From Serratia sp. PL17 (GTDB lineage: Bacteria > Pseudomonadota > Gammaproteobacteria > Enterobacterales > Enterobacteriaceae): a DNA stretch of 64,000 bases. The DNA lies in assembly GCF_017832355.1 (NCBI RefSeq), contig NZ_JAFIBY010000010.1, positions 62,001 through 126,000 on the forward strand, in the 5' to 3' direction. The position numbers and the translations under genes are program-made. Positions 26,844 through 36,611 of this stretch are shown here, one piece after another. The notes below the pieces were generated by a model. That model saw nothing but the letters and a program-made list of their open reading frames with translations, made no database searches and was not told where the DNA came from. The first letter of the stretch is position 1, and each line of letters opens with the position of its first letter.

Positions 26844-26877
26844 ATTTTTACCTTATTTCGATAACGTGCTTTTACAT

Positions 26878-28458
26878 TCATAAAGTCAGGATCTGCGCCA
26901 TAACGGCGGCGATCCCCCCGTACACCAGCAAGGGCAACACGGTCTTTCTTATAATTTTTCCTTCAGCATTGCTGATCCCAAGGATTGAGCAGACGGCGAT
27001 AATATTGTTCAGGCACACCATGTTGCCCATGGCGCCGCCAACGGATTGCAGAGCCAGCGTCAGATTGACGTTTAGCCCACTGCTCATGGCGATGGAATGC
27101 TGAATACCGCCAAATGTTAGATTGGACACGGTATTGGAACCTGAAAAGAACGAACCCAAGGCACCGAGGAACGAAGAGAACAGCAGCCAGCTTTCCCCCG
27201 TGAGCGAGGCCAGTGCTTTGCCAATGAGGATCACAGGCGCCTTGTCGCCACCCTGCATCATCAGATTGACCATTACCAAAGCGCCAAACAGGGCGATAAA
27301 GGGCTTGGCTATGCGCCCCCCGGTTTCTGTAAACATCTGTTTTACCTGTTTGCCGTTTAGCTTAAACAGGGGAATGCACAGCAAAACCACCAGTAAAAAA
27401 GGAATCAATGCAGGCACATACAGCGTTTTGTAGCTTGCGGCAGCAGACGTACCTAATACCTGTTGTAATTCAATGATCAGGGCATCACTGATGCGCAGCT
27501 CGCCCAAGCCGCCGAGTTTGCCATTCCATAAAGGTGCATTGCTGTTGAGCAGTGCCTTAATTCCCAACTGATGAATACGCGTGACTATCAAAATAGCAAT
27601 CAGCAGCAGCGTTGGGGTCATTGCTTTGATGACCTGCACGAATGGCACAGGTTGAGAGGATGTTTTGCTTTCGCTGCGTGTCAGGCCAACCCCGGCGCGT
27701 GCCAATAGCACTGACAGCATCAAGCCAATCGCGCCGCCAACCAGTGCAGGAAATTCATAGTTAACCTGTGCCAACAGCAAGTAAGGCACAGTGCAACTCA
27801 AGACGCTGAGCAAAATAAAGGGCAGGTTGCGGCGAATCTCATGCCAGGACACGATAAAACGCAGTGCCAGCAACGGGATAACAAACCCAGCGACAAAGTG
27901 GATTAATGCGGTTTGGCGGCCAATGTCCAACAGGTCGGCATCGGGAAGCCCCAAATTGGCGAAACCGAACCAGGTGGGTGTGCCGACGGCACCGAACGAC
28001 ACGGGGACAGAGTTCATGACCAGCGTTAGCAGGGCTACGCGCAATGGGTTAAAGCCTAACCCGACGAGGATCGGGGCTGCAATGGCGGCGGGGGTACCAA
28101 AACCGCTGGCCCCCTCAATCATAAAGGCAAATGCCCAGCCGATGATCATCAACTGTGCGACCGGGTTAGGGCTGATATTTTCCAGCCAGTTCCGCACCAC
28201 GTTTTCTGCCCCGCTGATCTGCATCAGCTTATTGAGCAAAATAGCGCCGGCAATGATGGTAATTGGCGTGAAAACCGAAACCAATGCGGTAATGATATTG
28301 GCATGCAACAGCAGTGGCAGGCTATCGAACCAAAACAGTTGTACGGCATACACGGCAGCCGCTGTCAGCGGTAGCGCAAAATAGGAGGGAACACCGTTCT
28401 TTTTGGTCATCATCCAGATCAGCAGGACGATGGGCGCAATACTGAAAAGCAGGGACAT
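26878..28458 (-). CDS. lldP: L-lactate permease
   Basis: 526 aa of the LctP family, with 12 or more hydrophobic segments, including the conserved GASGFGTPAAIAAPILVGLGF region and LGSFFSGSNTVSNLTFGG. It imports L-lactate (and often glycolate) with protons. At 526 aa it is shorter than E. coli LldP (551) and differs clearly from it in many loops, so it may be an LctP paralogue; the symbol rests on its pairing with lldD. Confidence 0.88.
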   Translation of the reverse strand: MSLLFSIAPIVLLIWMMTKKNGVPSYFALPLTAAAVYAVQLFWFDSLPLLLHANIITALVSVFTPITIIAGAILLNKLMQISGAENVVRNWLENISPNPVAQLMIIGWAFAFMIEGASGFGTPAAIAAPILVGLGFNPLRVALLTLVMNSVPVSFGAVGTPTWFGFANLGLPDADLLDIGRQTALIHFVAGFVIPLLALRFIVSWHEIRRNLPFILLSVLSCTVPYLLLAQVNYEFPALVGGAIGLMLSVLLARAGVGLTRSESKTSSQPVPFVQVIKAMTPTLLLIAILIVTRIHQLGIKALLNSNAPLWNGKLGGLGELRISDALIIELQQVLGTSAAASYKTLYVPALIPFLLVVLLCIPLFKLNGKQVKQMFTETGGRIAKPFIALFGALVMVNLMMQGGDKAPVILIGKALASLTGESWLLFSSFLGALGSFFSGSNTVSNLTFGGIQHSIAMSSGLNVNLTLALQSVGGAMGNMVCLNNIIAVCSILGISNAEGKIIRKTVLPLLVYGGIAAVMAQILTL

Positions 28459-28792
28459 AAAAGCCTCAGGGTTATTATTGTTATTTGTGGCTGTATGTAG
28501 CCGAAAGGTTAATTACCGCAACATTTTCATTCTAATCACAACCTTGGGTGATGTTCCATTCAGCAATTATCCGGTATTGAAAAGAAGGGCAGCCTCATCA
28601 CGTTATTGTTGGCGGTGTGCGTATTGAGGGTTTTTTTATTTGATTTAAAATCAATGCGATAGGTTTGTTTTTTATATGATGAATGTGCTGGCTCACATTA
28701 ATTACACAATAATCATCAATAGATTATATTCAAAAGTGACGTAATCCCTGGCGGGCGCTATCGGCCCGCTTGGAATAATTATGTGATCTGGT
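28459..28792. other. lldPD promoter region
   Basis: 334 bp between the LysR gene and lldP, both on the minus strand. It contains an 18-bp inverted repeat AATGTG-CTGGCT-CACATT (28682-28699), whose spacing does not fit CRP but could suit a LysR- or GntR-type operator. No small gene seen. Confidence 0.45.
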
Positions 28793-29713
28793 TCAAAAAT
28801 AGTGGCTGATGCTTTGGTAAGACGCGATGATATGTTCAATCAGAAGTCGGGTTTTTAGCGGTAAATTACGGGTATAGGGATAGACAGCGTAAATGCCTAA
28901 TACTTTGCCGCAGTGACCAGACAAAATTTCCACCAGTTTTCCATCCTGTAAATCCTCATACACCATACAGCGCGGCACCATGGCAATACCATAACCACCG
29001 ATCACGGCCTTGCGGATTGCTCTGGCATTATTGGCGGACAGGTTGCCATTAACCTGTAACTCATAAATTTTGCTGCTGCCTGGCTGTTTCATCAACCAGT
29101 TGTCGGTCCCGCTTTCCTGATACGTGTAGGTCAGGCAATTATGCTGGAGTAGCTCATCGGCCGAGTGAGGCTCAGGATGCTGCTGCAAATAGCCTGGTGA
29201 GCAGACGATCACCCAGCGTGAATCCAGAATAGGGCGAGCAATCAGGCTTGAATCTGGCAGGGTGCCGGTACGGATAGCCAAATCAATGCCTTCATTAACC
29301 AGATCAACGAAGCGATTCTCGAGCCGCATCTCAACCTTCAGATTGGGATGGCGGGCGCAGAATTCTGCCACGCTCTCACTCAGCAGCAATTCCCCTGAAA
29401 TCGTCGGGACCGACATGCGGATCACGCCGGTCAACTCGTCGCTTTTTTCACTGACAACGTTCAGGGCTTGCTGAATTTGAGCGCCAATCTCTTTGGCCTG
29501 ATGGTATAGGCTTTGGCCGTTTTCCGTCAGCGTCAGGCTGCGGGTGGTGCGGTATAGCAGGCGTGCGCCAAGGGATTTTTCCAGTCGGCCGATACGTTTA
29601 CTGACCACCGAGCTGGTGATGCCGGCCGTTTCAGCGGCTTTGCTGAAAGAACCGCAGTCAACTATCAGAGCAAACAGGATCAGGTCGTTGGCATATTCAT
29701 GTGTGGGCAGCAT
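28793..29713 (-). CDS. LysR-family transcriptional regulator
   Basis: 306 aa. HTH at about residues 15-60 (IVDCGSFSKAAETAGITSSVVSKRIGRLE), CrgA-like effector domain with IDLAIRTGTLPDSSLIARP. Upstream of lldPD on the same strand and divergent from yojI (250 bp). It may control lldPD in place of the usual LldR, or act elsewhere; the sequence does not settle it. Confidence 0.88.
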   Translation of the reverse strand: MLPTHEYANDLILFALIVDCGSFSKAAETAGITSSVVSKRIGRLEKSLGARLLYRTTRSLTLTENGQSLYHQAKEIGAQIQQALNVVSEKSDELTGVIRMSVPTISGELLLSESVAEFCARHPNLKVEMRLENRFVDLVNEGIDLAIRTGTLPDSSLIARPILDSRWVIVCSPGYLQQHPEPHSADELLQHNCLTYTYQESGTDNWLMKQPGSSKIYELQVNGNLSANNARAIRKAVIGGYGIAMVPRCMVYEDLQDGKLVEILSGHCGKVLGIYAVYPYTRNLPLKTRLLIEHIIASYQSISHYF

Positions 29714-29963
29714 CAGTTGGTGTTTTCCTCATCCCAGAGCAACGCTCAGTGTATACCCGTCATACTTGAAGCGGCATCTTTGTTGGCAAGTTTGTGCGCC
29801 TCGATCGACGCGTTATCTCTGCGCCTGAAACTCATCCTCCGCGGAGATGGGCATTTTTGCGGCCAGAGTGCCATCACCAGAGACAATATGAGAATTGTTA
29901 TTGATATCACTTTTGTGCCGCTTACAATGCCTGCCATCTCAAGATTTAGGGTAAGGGTTCTTC

Positions 29964-31616
29964 ATGGAGTTGCTACGGGTGGTGTACCACCAGTATCGCT
30001 GGCCGTTTTTGGCGGTAATGGCGTTAACCATGGCCAGCGCGGCGTTGGGCATAGGTATCATCGCCTTTATAAATTTGCGGCTGATGACGGTAGCGGGCAA
30101 CCCTCTGGCCGTATTACCCGAATTCCTCGGTTTATTGGCATTGCTGATGGCGGTAACGCTGGGCTCACAGCTAGCGCTGACCACGCTCGGCCATCATTTC
30201 GTGTTCCGACTGCGTGGCCAACTGGTCAAGCGCATCCTGGATACGCATATTGAGCGGATAGAACAGCTGGGCAGCGCTTCGCTACTGGCAAGCCTGTCCA
30301 GTGATATTCGTAATATCACGATTGCTTTTGTGCGCTTGCCGGAGCTGGTGCAAGGGGTAGTCTTGACGTTGGGATCGGCGGCCTATCTGGGGTGGTTGTC
30401 ACCGAAGATGTTGGTGGTCACCGCGATATGGGTTGCTGTAACGGTATTGGGTAGCGGCTGTTTAGTGTCTCGCGTGTATCGCCACCTGACCAACGTGCGT
30501 GAAGCGGAAGAACGCCTTTATGAACATTACCAATCTGCAATTGATGGCCGTAAAGAGCTGACGCTGAACCGCGATCGTGCAAAAGCGTTGTACCAGCAAG
30601 CCTACCAGCCCGATGCCGAAGATTATCGACACCATATTATCCGCGCGGATACTTACCATCTCAGCGCGGTAAATTGGTCGAATATCATGATGCTGGGCGC
30701 GATTGGCCTGGTGTTCTATATGGCAAATAGCCTGGGCTGGGCTGATACTGCGGTGGCGGCGACCTATTCACTGACGTTGTTGTTCCTGCGTACGCCGTTG
30801 TTGCAGGCGGTGGGGGCATTCCCGACGCTGATTGGCGCAGAGGTGGCTTTCGGTAAAGTCAAAGCGTTACAGCTTGCAGATTACCAACCCGCATTTCCTG
30901 CGGTGAGCCCCAAAGCCTGGCAGACCCTGGAACTGTGCGATGTGATGTTCCACTATGGCGCGACGGAGCAAAAAGCCGGGTTCGCCGTCGGGCCTATCAA
31001 CCTGACGCTGCGCCGCGGTGAGCTGGTATTCCTGATTGGCGGCAATGGCAGTGGAAAATCGACGCTGGCAATGCTATTAACCGGCTTATATCAACCGGTC
31101 AGCGGGAAAATTATGCTGGACGGTGTGCCACAGACCCCGGCAGATATGCATGATTATCGCCGTTTGTTCTCCGCTATTTTTACCGATTTCCACCCGTTCC
31201 ACCACCTGCAGGGGCCAGAGGGGGAGCAACCGGATGCCGAATTGGTAGAACGTTGGCTTAATCGATTGAACATGAAAGACAAGCTGCAATTCGATGGTCT
31301 GCGGGTGACAAATCCGCAACTATCACAAGGCCAGCGTAAACGTCTGGCGTTACTGCTGGCCGTGGCGGAAAAGCGCGATGTGCTGCTGTTGGATGAATGG
31401 GCGGCGGATCAGGATCCGCAATTCCGCCGTATCTTCTACCGTGAGTTGCTTCCGCAGTTACGCGCACTGGGAAAAACGGTTTTTGCCATCAGCCATGATG
31501 ACCATTACTTTGAACATGCCGATAGGTTGCTGCAAATGCGTGATGGGCATTTAAGCGAGCTGACCGGCAACGATCGTGAGCGCGCCAGCCGGGACTCGAT
31601 TTCGCAGATTGACTGA
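29964..31616 (+). CDS. yojI: ABC transporter YojI (microcin J25-type exporter)
   Basis: 550 aa with fused membrane and ATPase domains, close to E. coli YojI over its length ([42 protein letters not shown]-type segment). Walker A is GGNGSGKST, the signature is LSQGQRKR and Walker B is [13 protein letters not shown]. YojI exports microcin J25 with TolC in E. coli, and the family includes siderophore-linked cyclic peptide exporters (SyrD/PvdE-like). No peptide biosynthetic genes are adjacent. Confidence 0.94.
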   Translation: MELLRVVYHQYRWPFLAVMALTMASAALGIGIIAFINLRLMTVAGNPLAVLPEFLGLLALLMAVTLGSQLALTTLGHHFVFRLRGQLVKRILDTHIERIEQLGSASLLASLSSDIRNITIAFVRLPELVQGVVLTLGSAAYLGWLSPKMLVVTAIWVAVTVLGSGCLVSRVYRHLTNVREAEERLYEHYQSAIDGRKELTLNRDRAKALYQQAYQPDAEDYRHHIIRADTYHLSAVNWSNIMMLGAIGLVFYMANSLGWADTAVAATYSLTLLFLRTPLLQAVGAFPTLIGAEVAFGKVKALQLADYQPAFPAVSPKAWQTLELCDVMFHYGATEQKAGFAVGPINLTLRRGELVFLIGGNGSGKSTLAMLLTGLYQPVSGKIMLDGVPQTPADMHDYRRLFSAIFTDFHPFHHLQGPEGEQPDAELVERWLNRLNMKDKLQFDGLRVTNPQLSQGQRKRLALLLAVAEKRDVLLLDEWAADQDPQFRRIFYRELLPQLRALGKTVFAISHDDHYFEHADRLLQMRDGHLSELTGNDRERASRDSISQID

Positions 31617-31625
31617 GGCTTATCG

Positions 31626-31649
31626 TTCGGGCCGCATTGGCGGTCCGAA
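31626..31649 (+). terminator. Hairpin after yojI
   Basis: 10-bp stem with one G-T pair and a 4-nt loop, starting 10 bp after the yojI stop. There is no T tract, so termination is only likely. Confidence 0.45.
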
Positions 31650-31950
31650 TCGCCGTTGGTCAGCGTATGGCGCTATCCGATGAACACAGCATATAACGTC
31701 ACTTCTCCAGCCAGCCCCAGTTTAACCTGCCGCAAATTCCCCTTACATAAAGTCAATTAATTGAGTATTGCTTTATTTACCGGTGGTTTAATTTTGATCT
31801 GTTGTGTTGTGTCACACTGCGCCATCGTTCACTAATGCAACACACATTCGCCGCCCATGACGCATTATCCAGACCCTTTCTCTATCCCTACCTCGCCTCA
31901 AGTGCATAGGTAGCAGATGTTTGTGAAATTACTAGGGCAACAAAACACTT

Positions 31951-31975
31951 TATTGATCGTTTAAATAGATCAATA
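31951..31975. promoter_or_regulatory. Palindromic operator candidate upstream of ymiA-yciX
   Basis: TATTGATC-GTTTAAATA-GATCAATA, 8-bp perfect arms around 9 nt. A -10-like TATTAT (about 31999-32004) lies downstream, placing the palindrome over or just upstream of the -35 region. The half sites resemble TTGAT but the spacing does not fit FNR (N4). Confidence 0.5.
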
Positions 31976-32015
31976 ATCACGTTTTAATTGATTTAATCTA
32001 TTATACGGGGTGGCT

Positions 32016-32129
32016 GTGATAAGCAAGGATGATGCAAATATCAAACGTAAAGCTTGGCTATGCGTATTTATCGGCTGCGGGATGTTTTGGCTGGCCGTCG
32101 CCGCCGTGATTTATTGGCTGTTTATTTAG
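32016..32129 (+). CDS. ymiA: YmiA-family small membrane protein
   Basis: 37 aa from a GTG start. The core KRKAWLCVFIGCGMFWLAVA matches E. coli YmiA (KRKAWLAVFLGSALFWVVVA), one membrane span. GGGG lies 5 nt before the GTG; another in-frame GTG at 32010 is possible. yciX begins 11 nt after its stop, the same order as in E. coli. Function unknown. Confidence 0.8.
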   Translation: MISKDDANIKRKAWLCVFIGCGMFWLAVAAVIYWLFI

Positions 32130-32140
32130 GAAATGTGTCG

Positions 32141-32314
32141 ATGGACAAAAAACGCGTAAAGAAGACGGGGGGCGCCCGGGATGATAGCCCGGCCAAGATC
32201 CCCCCTTCCTGGCAGTTGACTCGTGAGCAACGTGAGTTTATCAACGACCTATGGCAAGACGACGCTGTAGAGCCTACATCGGAGCAACCCACGCGGCCCG
32301 GTGTTAATGAATAA
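32141..32314 (+). CDS. yciX: YciX-family small protein
   Basis: 57 aa, hydrophilic, with the LTREQREFINDLW motif. The assignment rests on this motif and on its place immediately after ymiA. The ATG at 32141 has TAGGA upstream; an earlier in-frame ATG at 32054 lies inside ymiA. Its last 11 bases overlap the 3' end of the convergent MFS gene. Function unknown. Confidence 0.65.
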   Translation: MDKKRVKKTGGARDDSPAKIPPSWQLTREQREFINDLWQDDAVEPTSEQPTRPGVNE

Positions 32315-33524
32315 CCCGGTTGCGCCCGGCCAACATGCCGAACAGCACCTGCAGCAGCGTCAAACCCAGCAAAATGGCCAGTGGCAACTGCCAGCCTTGT
32401 GTCAGATCGTGTAGCAAACCGAATAACGTGGGCCCCAATGCCGCCAAAAGATAGCCTACCGATTGCGCCATTCCCGACAATTGTGTTGCCTGGTGATGAT
32501 GACTACTGCGTAGGCCAAAGAAGGACAATGCCAGCACCAAAGAACTCCCCGCCCCCAACCCGGCAAAAATCAGCCACACCAGCGAATTTTCAGGCCTCAG
32601 TAACAGGCCGGCTACCCCAGTAAAAATCAGCAGTGAACTGCACAGTGCGATAGTTCGCTGATCCCGTGCGCGCGGCAAAATAAATACCATGACGAAGTTA
32701 GCGGCGATCGCCACCAGTTGATAAATAAACAGCTCAAAACCCGCTTGCTGTGGCGAGGTGCCGTGGCTGGCGGCAAAGGCACTGAACCAGCCGATAATGG
32801 TGTAAAAGGTGATGGACTGTAAGCCCATAAACAGCGCGACTTGCCAACCGAGTGCACTGCCCCAGGGAGAGCGAGAGGGAATAGGTTGAACACCGGGTGT
32901 GGTACTGCTCACGGCAGTGGCGGGGCGTCGCAGCTGCGGCAGCCAGATAATCAATGCCAATAGGGCCGGAAGGCTCCAACACAGCAGAGAAAAACGCCAG
33001 CCTAGATCGTTCATCGCTGCCAGCGGCACGGCCAAGCCGGAGGCCGTCGCCGCGACCAGCGACATTACGGCGGCATAGCCTGCAATCATCGCCGCGGCAC
33101 GCTGCGGAAAGTCGCGTTTGACCAGTGTCGGCAACACCACGTTGGCAAATGCGATGGCGGCGCCAATTAAAACGCTGCCCAGCCACAGCATGCCGTGTTG
33201 CGGCAGGGAGCGCAGCACAATGCCGATAACCAGCAGTAATAGTGCCATACCCAGAGTGCGTTCAATGCCCATACGCTTGGCCAGGCCGGGAGTCACTGGC
33301 GATAGCACGGCAAACAGCAGCAGTGGCAGTGAGTTAAGCAGGCCGGCAGCGGTAGCGGACAGTGCTAACTGCTGTTGGATTTGTTCAAGCAATGGGCCTA
33401 CGCTGGTCAGCGCGGCGCGCAGGTTGGCCGCGACCAACATAATGCCGCTGATCAGCAATAATGGATGGCGTAACCGACGGCGTTTTATGGCGGCAGATGT
33501 TTGGGGTAAGGCAGAATGGGGCAT
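32304..33524 (-). CDS. CynX/NimT-family MFS transporter
   Basis: 406 aa from ATG 33524, which has GAGGA upstream; a longer form from 33557 would add 11 residues without support. About 12 membrane spans. It resembles E. coli NimT (YeaN), the 2-nitroimidazole exporter, and CynX (LLNSLPLLLFAVLSPVTPGLAKRMG, FANVVLPTLVKRDFP). The substrate is not assigned. It is divergent from the aga operon over 514 bp. Confidence 0.85.
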   Translation of the reverse strand: MPHSALPQTSAAIKRRRLRHPLLLISGIMLVAANLRAALTSVGPLLEQIQQQLALSATAAGLLNSLPLLLFAVLSPVTPGLAKRMGIERTLGMALLLLVIGIVLRSLPQHGMLWLGSVLIGAAIAFANVVLPTLVKRDFPQRAAAMIAGYAAVMSLVAATASGLAVPLAAMNDLGWRFSLLCWSLPALLALIIWLPQLRRPATAVSSTTPGVQPIPSRSPWGSALGWQVALFMGLQSITFYTIIGWFSAFAASHGTSPQQAGFELFIYQLVAIAANFVMVFILPRARDQRTIALCSSLLIFTGVAGLLLRPENSLVWLIFAGLGAGSSLVLALSFFGLRSSHHHQATQLSGMAQSVGYLLAALGPTLFGLLHDLTQGWQLPLAILLGLTLLQVLFGMLAGRNRVIH

Positions 33525-33728
33525 GAGTTCCTCGCACCAGGGCATGCAGTCAATCAATGCTGCACAGCATGATGCGTTGATTGACGTTAACGCTTACGTA
33601 CCGACCCTTGGCCGATATCTGCGCGCAGTGTAGGGGAAGATCCCCCGGCCTGACAAGAGGTCACTTGAACGCCGGCGACGCAATTCGGGCATTTGCGATG
33701 CCATGCTGGGGAAGCATAATTGCCAATA

Positions 33729-33744
33729 TGTGATCCCGATCACC
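33729..33744. promoter_or_regulatory. CRP-like site 1
   Basis: TGTGA-TCCCGA-TCACC matches 9 of 10 CRP consensus positions; 310 bp upstream of agaR and 205 bp upstream of the divergent MFS gene. Confidence 0.5.
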
Positions 33745-33930
33745 TGATGAATTAAAAGTCAGCCTGCCAGGCGGTTACACCGCCGCTTTCGTTTTCCGCC
33801 TATCATCCGGCTCCTCACCCCGGCAGCTGCGCCCGCTCTGATATTTCACTTTGCTTTTTTCTGCGCTTATAAATTTTCACTTCATTTCGATTCGAAAGGT
33901 TTTTAGCCAGTTTTTCTGCTAAAACAGCGC

Positions 33931-33946
33931 TGTAACCCCGATCACA
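33931..33946. promoter_or_regulatory. CRP-like site 2, upstream of agaR
   Basis: TGTAA-CCCCGA-TCACA matches 9 of 10 positions and lies 108 bp upstream of the agaR start. Catabolite activation of the aga operon fits a sugar PTS locus. Confidence 0.55.
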
Positions 33947-34038
33947 ATTTCATTGCTTTCGCTTTGCTGTAATGCCAGCGCAGTAGAGCGAAAGCCATCT
34001 TCTCCCCGGCCCGGCCGGAAAACTGAGGACCGCAGCTC

Positions 34039-34812
34039 ATGCCAGTGAATACCGCAAAACGACGTGAACACATTATCGATCTGTTATGCGAGCACGGTAG
34101 CGTGCGCGTGGAGCAGCTCAGCAAGCAATTTGCAGTATCCACGGTAACGATCCGCAACGATCTGCGCTTTCTGGAACGAAAAGGGTGTGCGTTGCGGGCT
34201 TACGGCGGCGCCATGCTCAATCAACAATTTGCCTTCGATCGCCCGTTACATGACAAGGGGCGGTTAAACCGCGACGTGAAGTCGCAGATCGCGAGCGTAG
34301 CGGCAAGCTATGTGCGTGATGGTGACGCGTTGATTCTCGATTCCGGTTCCACCACCACTCAAATCGTGCCGTTCCTGAAAGGGCGACGCGATTTGGTGGT
34401 GATGACCAATGCGCTGAACATTGCTTATGAGCTTTCAGGCAACGATGGGGTGGAAGTGATGGTGCTGGGGGGCAGCGTGCGCCGCAACTCCTACTCGCTC
34501 TATGGTCCGGCTGCCGAACAGCAATTGCGCCAGTACCGTTTCGACAAACTGTTTTTGGGGGTCGACGGCTTCGATCTGGCTGCCGGTATCACCACGCCTC
34601 ACCCCGGTGAGGCACACCTCAACCGTGTGATGTGTGAGGTGGCGCGCGAGATCATCGCCGTGGCGGATGCCAGCAAGTTTGGTCGCAAGAGCTTTTGCAT
34701 GATTCGTGAAGCTGGACAAATTCATCGGCTGATTACCGACAGCCTTCTTCCGGACGATTACGAGCGGGCGTTAACCGAGTTGGGCGTGGAGGTTGTCATC
34801 GCCGATCGGTAG
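34039..34812 (+). CDS. agaR: DeoR-family repressor AgaR
   Basis: 257 aa. N-terminal DeoR HTH (RREHIIDLLCEHGSVRVEQLSKQFAVSTVTIRNDLRFLE) and a C-terminal sugar-phosphate sensor (DSGSTTTQIVPFL; KLFLGVDGFD). The assignment to AgaR rests on the KbaZ and EII genes that follow on the same strand. GAGGA lies 9 nt before the ATG. The repressor is the first gene of the run, so it is likely autoregulated; the inducer is expected to be an amino sugar phosphate. Confidence 0.88.
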   Translation: MPVNTAKRREHIIDLLCEHGSVRVEQLSKQFAVSTVTIRNDLRFLERKGCALRAYGGAMLNQQFAFDRPLHDKGRLNRDVKSQIASVAASYVRDGDALILDSGSTTTQIVPFLKGRRDLVVMTNALNIAYELSGNDGVEVMVLGGSVRRNSYSLYGPAAEQQLRQYRFDKLFLGVDGFDLAAGITTPHPGEAHLNRVMCEVAREIIAVADASKFGRKSFCMIREAGQIHRLITDSLLPDDYERALTELGVEVVIADR

Positions 34813-34835
34813 TACGGCGCCTGCGTGGGGGATTC

Positions 34836-36119
34836 ATGCAGCAGTTGTTACAGCTTATTGAGCAGCACAAGGCCGGAAAACCGGTTGGGATATTTTCCGT
34901 TTGTTCCGCTCACCCCTGGGTGCTGAAAGCAGCCCTGCGGCAGGCCAAAGAGCGTGGTACACCCGTGCTGGTGGAAGCCACATCGAATCAGGTCAATCAG
35001 TTTGGCGGTTACACCGGCCAAACCGCGGCGCAATTCCGCGATGCCCTGTGGCTGCTGGCCGATGACGTGGGGCTGGCACGGGATCGTCTCTGGTTAGGGG
35101 GCGATCATCTCGGCCCGAATGCCTGGCAGGATCGCCCGGCTGAAGAAGCGATGATGCTGGCAGAAAGGCTCATCGACGATTATGTCCGTGCCGGCTTTCG
35201 TAAAATCCACCTTGATTGCTCCATGTCTTGCGCTGGCGATCCCTTCCCTCTGAATGATGAAACGGTGGCCATCCGTGCTGCACGATTGTGTGCCGTCGCG
35301 GAACGCGCCTGGCAGGAAAGCGGCGGTGAGGCGCCGGTCTATGTCATCGGTACAGAAGTGCCGGTACCCGGTGGCGCACAGGAAGCGCTGGAAGGCATGC
35401 AGGTCACTACGCCGCAGGCCGTACAGCAAACGCTGGACGTACACCGGCTGGCGTGGCAACGCGCTGAATTGGTCGATGCCTGGACGCGAACCATTGCGCT
35501 GGTGGTGCAGCCGGGTGTCGAGTTTGATCATCACAGCGTAGAACACTACCAGCCGCAACGAGCCCAAGCGCTGAGCCACTTTATCGAAAAGCAGCCGGGC
35601 ATGGTCTACGAGGCACACTCAACGGATTACCAACCGCCTCAGGCTTACCGGCAATTGGTGGGCGATCACTTCGCTATCCTGAAAGTCGGCCCGGCGTTGA
35701 CCTTTGCACTGCGCGAGGCGTTGTTCGCCCTTGACCATATCGAACGCGAATGGCTGGGCGAGCATCAGTCGGCGCAGCTTTGCGCCACGCTGGAACAGGT
35801 AATGCGCGAACAGCCGCAGCAGTGGAGTCGTTATTATCACGGCAACCCGCATCAACAATATCTCGATCGCCACTACAGCCTGAGCGATCGGGTGCGTTAC
35901 TACTGGCCGCAGCCGCAGGTTCAGCAGGCAGTGGAACACCTGGTCGACAATTTGCGCCGTCATCCGGTCCCGTTGGCGCTGTTGAGTCAATATCTGCCCG
36001 ATCAGGCCCGTGCAATGAATGCGGGTGAATTGAGCCAGGATCCGCAGGATTGGGTGATGCACAAGGTGACGCAGGTGCTCGATGATTACCATGCCGCCTG
36101 TTACCCGGAGGTGCATTGA
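34836..36119 (+). CDS. kbaZ: Tagatose-1,6-bisphosphate aldolase accessory subunit KbaZ/GatZ
   Basis: 427 aa of the KbaZ/GatZ family (LLGG-type GDHLGPNAWQ; HLDCSMSCAGDP; VYVIGTEVPVPGG). In E. coli this subunit is required for full activity and stability of the catalytic KbaY/GatY class II aldolase. No KbaY/GatY gene is in the window, so it must be elsewhere or this subunit works alone. It starts 23 nt after agaR and 1 nt before the EIIB gene, in one operon. Confidence 0.92.
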   Translation: MQQLLQLIEQHKAGKPVGIFSVCSAHPWVLKAALRQAKERGTPVLVEATSNQVNQFGGYTGQTAAQFRDALWLLADDVGLARDRLWLGGDHLGPNAWQDRPAEEAMMLAERLIDDYVRAGFRKIHLDCSMSCAGDPFPLNDETVAIRAARLCAVAERAWQESGGEAPVYVIGTEVPVPGGAQEALEGMQVTTPQAVQQTLDVHRLAWQRAELVDAWTRTIALVVQPGVEFDHHSVEHYQPQRAQALSHFIEKQPGMVYEAHSTDYQPPQAYRQLVGDHFAILKVGPALTFALREALFALDHIEREWLGEHQSAQLCATLEQVMREQPQQWSRYYHGNPHQQYLDRHYSLSDRVRYYWPQPQVQQAVEHLVDNLRRHPVPLALLSQYLPDQARAMNAGELSQDPQDWVMHKVTQVLDDYHAACYPEVH

Positions 36120-36120
36120 A

Positions 36121-36597
36121 ATGCCAAATATCCTGATGACGCGTATCGATAACCGCCTGGTGCATGGCCAAGTCGGTGTGACCTGGACCAATACTTTGGG
36201 GGCGAATCTGGTGGTGGTCGCCAACGACGAGGCCGCCGCCGATCCGGTGCAACAGAACCTGATGGACATGGTGGTGGCGGAAGGGGTACAGACGCGCTAT
36301 TTCACGCTGCAGAAAACCATCGACGTGATCCACAAGGCGGCAGATCGGCAGAAGATCTTTTTGGTGTGTAAAACGCCGCAGGATGTGTTGCAGCTGGTGC
36401 AGGGCGGGGTGCCGATCCGTTTCGTGAACGTCGGCAATATGCATTTCGCCGAGGGGAAGCGACAGGTGCATAAAACGGTCTCACTGGATGACGATGACGT
36501 TGCCGCTTTTCGTGAGTTGGCAGCGCTGGGTGTCGAGTGTGAGGTACGCCGGGTGCCGGATGAAGCGGGTGAGGCGATCGGCAAACTGTTGTTTTGA
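36121..36597 (+). CDS. agaV: PTS EIIB component, mannose-class (AgaV-like)
   Basis: 158 aa cytoplasmic phosphocarrier. The conserved MPNILMTRIDNRLVHGQVG start carries the phosphorylated histidine H15. The ATG at 36121 begins one base after the kbaZ stop; an earlier in-frame ATG (36082) lies inside kbaZ. It receives phosphate from the EIIA gene product at 38285 and hands it to the sugar entering through EIIC/EIID. Order B-C-D-A as in aga loci. Confidence 0.9.
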   Translation: MPNILMTRIDNRLVHGQVGVTWTNTLGANLVVVANDEAAADPVQQNLMDMVVAEGVQTRYFTLQKTIDVIHKAADRQKIFLVCKTPQDVLQLVQGGVPIRFVNVGNMHFAEGKRQVHKTVSLDDDDVAAFRELAALGVECEVRRVPDEAGEAIGKLLF

Positions 36598-36611
36598 GGT
36601 CGGGGGTAATC

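Larger units (their letters stand above)
31617..32015. other. Intergenic region yojI-ymiA
   Basis: 399 bp without a gene. A hairpin (TTCGGGCCGC/GCGGTCCGAA, 31626-31649) follows yojI, and an 8-bp perfect inverted repeat lies upstream of ymiA. Confidence 0.5.
33525..34038. other. Divergent intergenic region with two CRP-like sites
   Basis: 514 bp between the NimT-like gene (-) and agaR (+), without a gene. It contains two CRP-like sites at 33729 and 33931. Confidence 0.55.

Noticed and set aside
28682-28699. CRP site AATGTG-CTGGCT-CACATT upstream of lldP.
   Set aside because: The half sites are two bases too close for CRP (6 instead of 8 between TGTG and CACA). Kept only as an inverted repeat.
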